A stretch of DNA of 64,000 nt from Notospermus geniculatus (taxonomy: Eukaryota > Nemertea > Pilidiophora > Heteronemertea > Lineidae). Shown one piece after another: positions 11,753-22,200 of the stretch. The notes beneath the pieces are model-generated. The model did not search any database. It was not told the origin of the DNA and was given only the letters and a program-made list of their open reading frames with translations. The position numbers and the translations under genes are program-made. The stretch lies in contig NMRB01000028.1 in assembly GCA_002633025.1 (NCBI GenBank), forward strand, positions 175,976 through 239,975, in the 5' to 3' direction. Position 1 is the stretch's first letter, and every line of letters starts with the position of its first letter.

Positions 11753-11988
11753 GTGAGAATAAGCGAAAGGGGCTGGAAACTTCAGATATAAACACGGGCA
11801 GATTGATCCCACAGTGAACAGAACAGCCCAAGTGCTCCCTATTGTTATCATTCACTGACTGTGCTTTACAATAGAGCTTTCACAGTCAGTCATTTTAAAC
11901 ACGTTTGGGCAACACAATGCATGGAGTTGGTGACAAAAAACACAGCTATTCTAACGTGCAGTTGTCCCGTGGATCACTCTGTGCTGGT

Positions 11989-12215
11989 TAAAGCCCCAGT
12001 CACATATCCACTCCGGGGCCCGTACGGCGAGTAAAAACAGACATTTTGGCCAATTTCTACGGTGCCCAGTTTGATACAGTCTAATTTCCGCTTATCCATT
12101 GAGGCGATTTCGGCATAATTCATCTTAGATCCGTATTTCAGTCTTTAAAATCCACGGCAAGCCGCTGGGTGGGGAAAATCGTACGGGGCCCGGTGGATTT
12201 GTGACCTAGGCTTTA
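11989..12215 (+). mobile_element. MITE with ~36-bp inverted ends (family A)
   Basis: The left end AAGCCCCAGTCACATATCCA and its CCCGTACG continuation pair with the right end CGTACGGGGCCCGGTGGATT to AGGCTT. TA flanks both sides. A second copy in opposite orientation lies at 45483-45686, sharing the ends and the internal word CGAGTAAAAACAGACA. The element sits in the last intron of the M13 gene. Confidence 0.85.
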
Positions 12216-12308
12216 CCGCTGAAGTTTCGAGCCCCTTTCGGATTAGGTTTTGGGTACGAGGACATGGTTTAGTACAGCCGAGTTCTGCCTTTCGTTCTTC
12301 TTTTTCAG

Positions 12309-12407
12309 AGTGAAAGGCTGGGTGCTGAATTCAGATGATTTCTTATCAGCATTTCAATGTCCAAGGGGAAGTCCAAGAATCCCAACAACAAGTGTCAAAT
12401 TTGGTAA
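12309..12407 (+). pseudogene. M13 metallopeptidase C-terminal exon, frameshifted
   Basis: After a strong acceptor (CGTTCTTCTTTTTCAG) the frame set by the upstream exon reads VKGWVLNSDDFLSAFQCPRG then SP. This matches the M13 C-terminal pattern R-V-x-G-x-x-x-N-S-x-x-F-x-x-A-F-x-C-P-x-G-S-P. The expected M-N-P that follows is broken: one base is missing at 12376/12377. The next frame then gives NPNNKCQIW and TAA (12405-12407), the expected K-C-x-x-W end of the family. Without the deletion the ending would be canonical; as written, the frame runs on to TGA at 12433. The deletion may be a real lesion, an allele or an assembly error. The C-terminal Cys and Trp belong to the ectodomain fold of neprilysin-like enzymes. 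Confidence 0.75.
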
Positions 12408-12532
12408 CTTCAGCCAGTGGGATGTTTCCGGATGAAGGACTACAGAAAACAGCATGACGAGAAAGATCATTACTCCTGATGTAGAAGACGTTTGAAGAAG
12501 GAAGAAATACTGTACATGTTCATGTGTGACGA

Positions 12533-12538
12533 ATTAAA
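12533..12538 (+). terminator. Possible poly(A) signal ATTAAA
   Basis: ATTAAA lies 126 bases after the TAA of the M13 exon, a reasonable 3' UTR length. It is the second most common animal poly(A) hexamer. No cleavage evidence is available. Confidence 0.4.
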
Positions 12539-12539
12539 A

Positions 12540-13258
12540 CAGTAAAGATTTCCATTTCTCTTATTTCTGTATCTCTGGGTTTTCTTTTCTGTTTTCCCAT
12601 CCCTCTGAAATGGTTGTTGTTGATAGCTCTGTCACCGCCGCACAGCATTAAATGTTTGTAGTGTGTTCCATGCTTTGACACACATCCTTGTCATCGTACC
12701 CAGGTCACCAACAGCGTACACTGTGTCATCGCCCGCACGGTGGAGCTGCGTTCCTTTTCACGACGGTCACATGGCCTGCGGTTTCTGTCCGAATCCTAGC
12801 TCATTGTGTGGCTTCCTGTTGAAAGCAATGTCTTTTTCTCTTGTGGCCTAATATTTGCAATGCTCTTAGTGTTTCCGTACCAAGTCACACGGATCTATAG
12901 GATGTGTTCATAGTTTCTTTTATCTGCCTTCTTTTATTTACTTCCTTCACCAAACAAAGTACCGGTACCTAGAAGCAATGGATGGGCCATTTTGCTGCGT
13001 CATTAAACAGTCACGAGGGCTCTTCTTTTTCGCATACCCATTTTTACCATGCCTACGGTATAGTCAATACGCACTACAGTATAGTCACGATACACCCACG
13101 TGTTTGCGGCAGGGCATTGGTTTCTTACCGCGAGTCTCAGGAAGGCGATATACCAATGGTCGTTACTGATTGTCGCAAGTCGACTACGCCATCTCGTATA
13201 AGCTAGGATTACAAAAATCTTTGCTCTCGCTGTACCAATGAGGAACCTAACCCACTGG
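12540..13258. other. Non-coding, downstream of M13 exon
   Basis: No supported gene was seen. This is the start of the spacer between the tail-to-tail M13 and receptor genes. Confidence 0.4.
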
Positions 13259-13259
13259 C

Positions 13260-13400
13260 TCAATAGGTGTCACCAGTGGTTAAAACTATTAAAAATTGAA
13301 AGGGACATTCAGGTCCTGATCATTTTCCCAAACAAAAGACATCCATTGTTTAGGACCTGATTACTATGTGCTTCCCTTTTAGTTGATATGATCCCCATTC
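13260..13400 (+). mobile_element. Interspersed repeat family R3, copy 1
   Basis: The copy begins TCAATAGGTGTCACCAGTGG and has GGTTAAAACTATT, a GGTCCTGATCA word, CATCCATTGT..TAGGACC and a final GATCCCCATT. Related copies are at 19745-19883 (+) and 57411-57551 (-). The internal GGTCCTGATC / TAGGACC pair gives a partial inverted repeat. Confidence 0.85.
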
Positions 13401-14030
13401 ACAAGGTGATCGCTTACGACGTACGTTGTCAGGTACATGTAATTTTATCGAATGTAACAAACAGTGACGGACGTTAGGCCTATTTACTCGTTGTACATGC
13501 GTGTGCTTTTGAGGCACAAAGTAGTGCTGTAGACAAAGAAGACGACCTCAAACTGATTGATGCACAGTGTGTGTGTGGAGGGGGGGGGCATTCAGAATTT
13601 GACCAGACTGCCTACCTGACTCATCGCAATTTTCGCCCCAAACATGCTAGCACCAACAGCATAGTTGGCCTATCCGAGAGTGACCAATTTGTTGGGGGAA
13701 ATGATAAGACGTGGACAACTAGTTTTTGATAACTAACTTTAATGATACCGACCTTAATGCAAATGTACAGTTTGACAAAGACGTTGAAAATATTATGTTT
13801 ATACATCATAATCTTTTACACGAATAAACAGCTGATGATAAGTAACAACACTATAGTATAAGAGTAATATGTTGACATGAAAATAAAATGCTTACATTTA
13901 CATGACTGTAGTATATCTGTGCAATTTTCACAGTATTTACAGCTTCTTGTTTCGTTTCATACCCAAATGTTTGTAATACGTTGTGACTGTTAGGCTATTT
14001 CGTTTTGGCGCACTTTCATGTACCTTCGGG

Positions 14031-15038
14031 TTAAAGCTGACAGGTCACATATATACTCTCCGACTTGTATGCAAAAAATTTTACGCTCAACTTCGAGCGT
14101 TCGGTAATGTTCGTAATGTACACTAAGCTTTGAGACACCCATTACACCATGCGCACACCAACTATCATCATTCACTCGCCTGATAACCGGAAGTGAAGGA
14201 TCGAGGGCTCTGCATGGACAGAGGTAGGCTCAATAAAATACAATGTACGTATCTAAAGGATGCATCCACGTCCATTCCAACGCCTCTACTTATGAGGCGT
14301 TCGCCATGAATTCATACATGTAGGCCTATGCACTGATTGGCCTCTCTCAATTTTGTGATCGGCTGACGGATGGAGAACCGAAAGGGGAAAGGAGTTCTGT
14401 CATTCAAAGGAGATACCACATGCTATACTGCCAAGCCATTCATTCAATGACAATGGACTAGTCAATAGGCCTGAATAATAGCTGTTGTGGGCATTTGGCA
14501 ACCCTGCTCCTTACGTTCCCCATGTTAGGTAACCCACTGGTAGGCCTAAGGTATGTGGCATTGCGTATGCGACCTGTAGACGGAGCAGACGTACGTGGCG
14601 ACTCCAATGCTTTCACATGATGCACCAGTCTTTGTGGTGACTACTTATTTTTGTATAGCATCCGCGGTCATTTATAACTAATCGGATACTTTGTTTATTC
14701 AATGTGTTTGGATTCGTATTCAATGTGATTGGATTCGATGTGATATCATTTATTACTACGGCGGTGATTACCTCTAATTCGTCAGGAAATGTTCCATCTT
14801 CCATTTTGAAGATTCGAATGTTGGATTATCAGAGAGCCCTCGATCCTTCACTTCCGGTGATCAGGCGAGTGAATGATGACGCAGTTGGTATGCGCAGAAT
14901 GTCATGGCTGTTTCAAGGTAGGAAGCTTTGTGTACATTACGAACATTACCGAACCTCGTGGTCCACCGAAGTTGAGCGTAAAAACTTTTGCATGCAAGTC
15001 GGAGAGTATACATGGTATATCTGACCTGTCAGCTTTAA
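14031..15038. mobile_element. Fold-back element, ~180-206-bp arms
   Basis: TTAAAGCTGACAGGTCA at 14031 starts an arm running to about 14211. Its reverse complement occupies 14833-15038, ending TGACCTGTCAGCTTTAA. The arms differ by several indels and substitutions, and the ~620-bp interior shows no transposase-like frame. Matching open frames on opposite strands of the two arms are a consequence of the inverted repeat, not genes. It lies between the 3' ends of the M13 and receptor genes. Confidence 0.85.
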
Positions 15039-15577
15039 GGCCATGTTAACGACCACAAATTTAGCATAGATAGCATTGAATTTCTTAGTAGGCCCCATGT
15101 CAAGTACATGCACACATACACCATTTCTGTACCCCAAACGCGTTTTGCACAGGGACTGTGGTCATCGGCCTATGTATGGTGCACGTACAAAATCCTGTGG
15201 AAACCAACCTTTGCCCTCGTCGCAAAGTCGTTCGCGATCCATTTCTGTCTATCACGTTTTGGTAGTTGAGTGTCACGTGTGCACACATCTTTTGTAGGCA
15301 ACGGGCGAACAATAGGCATTGAACAATAGGTTGCCCTCAAATGGAAAGCAGTTCATTCACACACGAATAGAGTTTTGAGTGAGGGCTTTGTGAATAGACC
15401 AACAAAGGCCATTGTTCTTTCCCTGCAATGGTCACGTCGACGAACAAAGACTAATTCCGACAGATTACCAGTCAAGGTGAACGGTTTCAGACTTGACAAT
15501 AATGAAGTCCATAGTTGGGACCTATTATGTGAAATTGACGGCATGCAGGCAGAACGTTGGTTTTCTGGGTCAATATT

Positions 15578-15668
15578 CATAAAACTACTTAAGTCGAAGT
15601 GTGATACTTATCTTTTGTTGTGTTGAACAAAAGATAAGTGTCACGCTTAGACTTAAGTAGTTTTATGA
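15578..15668. mobile_element. Hairpin element HP1, copy 1
   Basis: TCATAAAACTACTTAAGTC (15578 on) pairs with GACTTAAGTAGTTTTATGA (ending 15668), with inner arms AAGTGTGATACTTATCTTTT / AAAAGATAAGTGTCACGCTT around a ~6-base loop. A diverged copy lies at 50998-51094. It sits 85 bp beyond the receptor stop codon and may fall in its 3' UTR. Confidence 0.85.
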
Positions 15669-15752
15669 CAGACGGACTATCATGTGTACCTAGGCCTACG
15701 TACGAATGATTTTATCGGTGGCTTCCATTGCTCTTTCAGATTGTTCATTCCT

Positions 15753-16274
15753 CTACAGTCTTCGTTGGCCAACTAGTGGCATGTAGTTAGAAATGGTCCA
15801 CTCGAGTTGGTAATTGTAGTTATCGTCCATGGGTAACTTTTCTTCGCTGCTAGTTAGACTGCTGTTTCCGCTTGTTGCGAAGGATAACGTACACGACTTC
15901 TCACTTCCGACACTTCGGTCACTAATTCGGCTGAACGGTCTCTTCGACAGCACATGGCCACAAGTCGGAGAGACCCGATTCGCCTTAAGACACCTCGGAA
16001 ACGACCGACGAAAGGCACGGCGGAACCCATCGCCCATAAAACTATAGACGAATGGATTCACGCACGAATTTGTGTAAGATAACGTGTGAGCGAAAATTTT
16101 CACATTGTATAGTTCATTTGTTAGTGGGAACAGGGGGTCAAAGTTCTTCCATGTCAGCAACACGTGGATGGGAAGCCAGGAGACGGCGAAGAGGATGACC
16201 ACGATCGCTATCATTTTGGCTACCTTTCGCCGGTTCTTGTCCTGGAGTTCGCGAGCTGGGTCGACCACTGGTCG
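15753..16274 (-). CDS. GPCR exon 4: loop 3 to C-terminus
   Basis: Acceptor TTCTCCATTACAG precedes RPVVDPARELQDKNRRK (residues 246 on). TM6 carries FAVSWLP, TM7 carries NPFVY (318-322), then an amphipathic helix-8 stretch GFRRAFRRSFP and a ~80-residue Ser-rich tail with likely kinase/arrestin sites. Stop is TAG at 15753-15755 (- strand). Confidence 0.92.
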   Translation of the reverse strand, partial: RPVVDPARELQDKNRRKVAKMIAIVVILFAVSWLPIHVLLTWKNFDPLFPLTNELYNVKIFAHTLSYTNSCVNPFVYSFMGDGFRRAFRRSFPRCLKANRVSPTCGHVLSKRPFSRISDRSVGSEKSCTLSFATSGNSSLTSSEEKLPMDDNYNYQLEWTISNYMPLVGQRRL

Positions 16275-19200
16275 CTGTAATGGAGAACGAGTGAGAACTA
16301 AGAGAGAGTGAAAGAGAAACATGTCAAGAACGTAGCTGATCTTGTACTAACTGTGAGGAAATGCATTGTAACATAACCAAAGGTGTGTCATACAAGTAAG
16401 AGATGTCAGTACCAGTCGTTACGTTGGGAAGGGCGTTGCTCGGCCGCTGTTTGAAGCACGGCGATTTTCTGGCTCGCACAGTTGCATCAACAAATACGCT
16501 TTCTGTCATTGGTTGACACTGCACACGCCACGAGGTATCTGTAAGCCGCCTTGTCATTTGCCAGTTCGGTCACATGACTCAGGTCAGAGGTTACTAGTAT
16601 ATTGATGTTGTTCAAGTCATATTTTACTTGACTCAGCCACGTGGATTTGGTTTGCCGCTGGTCGTTTTGTTGACTGTTTGAATTCGTTTTGCGGCGGGGA
16701 TGTTATCTGGTGTTACCCGGCGATGTCTTCGACTGTCAAGTCGTCTAAGCTGAACGTGTACTCACGTCAAACCTGCTCCTATGTCTAGTACTGTCGTTCT
16801 TCCACAGGTGGCGCAGCATCAGCGTGTAGCATATGATGATAATGATGAGCGGTATGACGTAACACACAGAAACGACCAATGCTTGCTGCAGTCTGCTGGC
16901 GAATATCGTTGGCCACGTGTCACGGCAGAAGTAACTGATGCCGTTGTTGTACGCCTCGACCACGTTGTTGTGGATGAAAAATGGGATGCAGAGAATGAAA
17001 GAAACTGAAAGAAAAGTAATTTGGGTTCAGTAACGATGTTTACTGGAGCTCGTGTTGAATTCTTCCAAGTGCTGAAAGGGAGATAGCCGACTTGAGCATG
17101 GGGAAGGGGAATCATACACGAGAATGGGCCAGGGATCAGTAGATAGGAACACTATATTCTCCTGTTGGTCACTGGTCATGGGTGCTTGGAATTTATCTCA
17201 ACATACAGTAGTTTTTTTCAAACTGATGGCATCCTCCCATAGTAGGGCTTTGGTCTCGTTCCTCTTCATACACTTCTGTGAGTGGATGAAGAGGAGTGAG
17301 GTACAAACCCCTGCTGTGGGAGGATGAACTGATTGATGGTAAACCCTAGACAGGGCCCCGGAAGACAGGAACTTTCATATGGGACTGGGCAAACGCCCTC
17401 CCCTCCGGGAGATAGTCAGCTGTCTTTGAATGGCTCTATATACATATCTTCTCGTGCTGTATATTGCTGTCTGTGAAACATGCATAAATAGCCACGTCGC
17501 ATTTTGCTTTAAACCTGGGGGCTACACCCATCTGTTGGTGGATATATCTGACAGCTTAACTGCCAGCAGATGGCAAACGATGTTAAGTCTGGCCACTGTC
17601 AGTGAAATAAGTGAAGTTGCCTCTTCCTATGTGGAAATCATGGCCTCTTTACACTGATCAAATCTATTCAATCAGGTCTCGCGTCCCACCGTGGATATCC
17701 AATTAACAATCACATCTTCGTCATTACTTGCTCTGATAAATCATATTTGGCTCCGTGTACAGCAGTCAATCAACGATGAGCCCACACAATATGGTCGAGT
17801 AATTGGTCAGTTGGTCTCAGTCTTTGTATTCAAACCAGTTTAGGTGGGTCAAGAAATGCTTGATTTACTGCCGTTGTGGCCGAGTCCTGTTACGCTCCGT
17901 TTCCATTACAGCGTATTTCGTCGTCATGGTTTCTAGCCTCGTGGTTGTCACATCCGCCTAGCCGGTTCGAATCCGACCCGTGCCATAATGGACTTATCAT
18001 CCCTGGCTCTTCACGTCCGTCACATGGGACAGTCAGCCGTGGTGCCTTGTATCTTGTACCTTTGCAAGGCAAGCAAAAGACCCCGTCCAAGTGAGGAACA
18101 TGGGAAGCTTGGAATGATCTATTCCGCTTACCAGGACCAACGGTTTGGCTTTGGCCCTGATGGAAAAATCCAATCCTATCCATTACAAAGGTGTGGACAC
18201 CGCCCCAACGCCTTTTCTCGCTGACCTGAAGTCCTGACAGGCTCGTTAGTAACTAGATATGACAAAAGCACTTCCCGCGAGACGACATGCCCGGACTGAT
18301 TAACCGCCTTATCACGTATTGCGATGTCAGGGCCGGTATTTCGATGATACTAATGTCATAGGCAATCATCGTTCTGTCACTTCGCACTTAGTTACTTTGG
18401 CAGGAGATCTGTTGGCTCCCTTGCTGATGCGAAATTTGGGATATTTTGATCTCCATGAGGATATTCAGTGTCTCGCTTATAAAGGAATGGCCTTGAGTAC
18501 AAATTTAGGTCAATTCCACGGTTTGAACGTTTGTTGGTTTGTCTCCACCTATCGGCGAAGGAAGTGGCGTTGAGGAACAAATGCAGGTCACTTCCACGGT
18601 TTGAACGTTTGTTGGTTTGTCTCCACCTATCGGCGAAGGAAGTGGCGTTGAGGAGCAAATTTAGGTCACTTCCACGGTTTGGACGTTTGTTGGTTTGTCT
18701 CCATCTATCGGCGAAGGAAGTGGCGTTGAGGAACAAATGCAGGTCACTTCCACGGTTTGGACGTTTGTTGGTTTGTCTCCACTTGGCGAAGGAAGTGGCG
18801 TTGAGGAGCAAATTTAGGTCACGTTCATGGTTTGAAGGTTGGTTGGTTTGAGACTCCATCTGATTGTGGAGGAAGTGGCGTTCAGGAACAAAAATTTAGG
18901 TCACTTTTACAGTTTGAAGGTTGTTGGTTTGTCGGAGAAATCCGAGTTGGCAGAAATCCGAACTGGTGAATGAACATCGTGAAAACGTTTTTTGAAATGC
19001 TGCACAGATGACTTCGTTCATGATCCTAATCCACATGTCATCAACACGATGCATTAACAGATTAGCATCAAAGTTAAAAGTCAACTTGAATTGTATTCTC
19101 AAGTTTCAAATAAACAAATTATACCGAACATTAAGGTTATAATCCCTGAGGATTATTCAACTTCGTCCTTCAATTTTTCGTGTTTTTGTGAGTTTCATTC

Positions 19201-22200
19201 TGAATTTGTTCCACACAGAAGGCTAAGCTGTTGTTGTCCTGCAGCTTTTCAATGGATGTGCTTTTCAAAGACTAAAACGTATCGTATTTCTTCCAGAAAA
19301 ACAAAAGCTTCTAGCAAAGGTTGAACTTTAATCCCAGCATTGCATATTATTTTTTCTTTGGGTTAAAATGACGTGGATGAGAAGTTCATCAAGAACAACT
19401 ACTGGTAGTTATTCTAGTTCAATTAACTCGCTCACTCAGCTTGCTCGCTCAATCAGATGATCAGTTTTCAATACGGCATAATAAGGACCGTTTCGAGTTT
19501 TCGTCCTCGTTATCTTCTGCTGCAGCGTATTAAAAATTGCGCAACGAAATGTAGGGAGAACCGAAAAGTGAACGACCTTTTTCCGTGCCTGCTATATGAC
19601 TACGGCTCTGTCTTCAAATGGTAGAAGGCAGTATCCCTGCGGGCGATGTGTGGGGACTTGGTAGATAGAATTTGTTGCTCCATGTTGCTGTCTAACGCAT
19701 ACAATAGGTCAGTATGGTCCAATGGGGACCCTAGCCGACTTTTTCAATAGGTGTCACTAGTGGTTAAAACTATTGAAATGAAACTGACATCCCGGTCCTG
19801 ATCAATTTCCCACACAAAAAGCGTCCATTGTATTAGGACCGGGTTTCGATGTGCTGCCCTCTATCGAGCTAGGATCCCCATTGATCGTGCTTTCCCTCAA
19901 CTTGAGTGGTACTAATTTAATAAAAGGTAGATGGTACGCTGCTCAAAGATGAGCACGTTTGAGAAAAAATCTCTTTGATCTAGTCAGGTACATTCGGCAA
20001 TGAAGACCGTATTGTTCATACCAATAAGGACGAAGCAAATAATGATTGATTATTTATTCATACATCTTTGTTTACGTACCTATCCATATGGTACAGCTAG
20101 TGATAATTGCAACCCTTGGCGTTCGCTTGTTCATAGACTTCAGCGGGTGGACTATGGCGAAATATCGGTCTATGGTCATTGCGGTGAGGGTCAGACAAGT
20201 CGCCATCATTGTGACCTGAAATACACAGAAAAAAATGAGTCTGAAAGATAGGTTATGGTCTGCAAGTGCTGATCTTGGAAGTGGCGTAGTGACAAGAGCC
20301 TAGGACTCGTGTCGGACACACTGCGGGTTCGAATCTCGGTTGAGTTCCCACGTAGTGGTCTCGACCGGGGTAGATTGACGGAATAAGCCGCGACTTGACA
20401 ATGGGCAACATACAGAGAAACAGAGTCCATTTCCCAATTTGTTCCGAAAAATGGGAATCACACAGAAAAATGGCCACACTGACACCTGCATACCAGCGGA
20501 GAAAGTCCTAGGGATAGAAGTCCTGAAAACAAAACCCTTGCATTTTCAACGGTTACAGTCAGGGTTACTAACGTAATACTTCACAAATGTTTAATCCACT
20601 AGGACAACACCACCCAGACTTTGATTCAAGGGGGACTTTTTCCGCGTTCGCAGCGGTCTTGGTCGAGCTGATAGTTTACTAGACTAGTACCTGGTCCTAC
20701 CGATGGTGTCGCTTTTGAATGGTAGGACCAGTCGTGGCCGCCATTTGTGGAGGAATTCTGACAGTGACGTCACTTGAAAATTTTATGTAAATTATGTAAA
20801 TTTATTCAATTCTCAATACGGCTGACGTACCAGAATGCAGATAGAAGGTGACCGACCTTTGACCCAGGAAATTCACCAATCACGCCGGGGGTTTTCCATG
20901 TTAAAAATAGAAAATCTATCAACATAATAGTTCACATACTTACCACCTGCGCCAGCACCGACCAATCAGGGGCACGAAGGCGGTAGGCACGCCCGATCCT
21001 AACATATGCAAAAGCCCGATGTAAAATAGTTAGGATCGGGTACCAGTCTAATAGTTTACTTCGCAAGATTGGCTGATGGAGCAAAACTGTGTAAAACTGT
21101 GTAACACCTTTAACGCTGTGGTTCAGTAAAAGGGAGCTTTATAATTACATTGTCACGTTGGCATCCTTTTATCATTATCTGTAACTTTGGGTTAGGATAA
21201 GAATTTAATAGAAGCTACATCCTTTATCACCTTTGAGGCAGGTTCTCTAATCCATTTTCCCAGCACCGATACGTTTCTCCGTGAGTGAAAAAAAAATTGT
21301 ACTGACGTCGAATCACTGGATTAGAAAACGTGACTTCAAGGCAAAAATTTGTGCACCTGGTGAAAAGAATTTAATTCAAACGGTAGGCAATCGAAAAAGT
21401 GATGCCAAGGATGGCAAAGGACCCGTCTGTAATTTGAATAGTGAATAGGTACTGGAAAAAAGGTGCTCCTACACCCGTACGATATGGAGTTTAGCTTTTC
21501 GTTCTGGCTGTAATCTCTCTCCCCCCCCCCGCGGTTCTCTGTCGTTTAATTACCCTGTTCGAAACACCGTGTAGATAAATCAAAGAGTGGTGGAATTGAA
21601 ATGTGAATCGGTTCATATCCGCTGGCTTCGTGTGGCTGTTGTGATAAAAATGGCATGGAAAGCTCAACTCGGCGGACGGAAATTTGATTAGATTTCTGAA
21701 GCAACTGTTAACACAATGCAGCGGATGGTGCGCCTTTTTAAAAAGTCTGTCTCTTTGTTCAATTTATCATATTTTTTGTTTATTTATTCATTGTCACACG
21801 GTACAAAAGAAGAAACGGAGATAAATCTAATTGTGATAAACGCTGACGTCGTCAAATAACGTTGAAAATCTTTCCATTTGAAAAGCTGTGTCAGTTTAAA
21901 ATGACTTATAAGAGAAATTGTGAATAACTGACGTTGTCAAATTACGTTGGAAATCTTTCCATGAAAAGACGTGTCGGTTTAATATATGAATTACGAGAGA
22001 AAGATACTTACGTATATAATGTACATGACGAATTTGCACATAATGTTGCCGAATATCCATTCAGGCAGTGCGTAAAACGTCATTGTAAATGGCACGCAGA
22101 AGAACAGGAATGCCAAATCCGTGATAGCCAGATTGACGATGTAACAATGTGTGACACGACGTTCTCCGTGAAAAACGATGACGTAGATCACAAGTCCGTT

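Noticed and set aside
14704-15024. 106-codon + ORF and the similar - strand ORF at 13990-14175
   Set aside because: They resemble each other only because they are the two arms of the fold-back element.
18392-18859. 155-codon - strand repetitive ORF
   Set aside because: It is the 78-bp minisatellite read in one frame; the + strand is equally open and the region lies in receptor intron 2.
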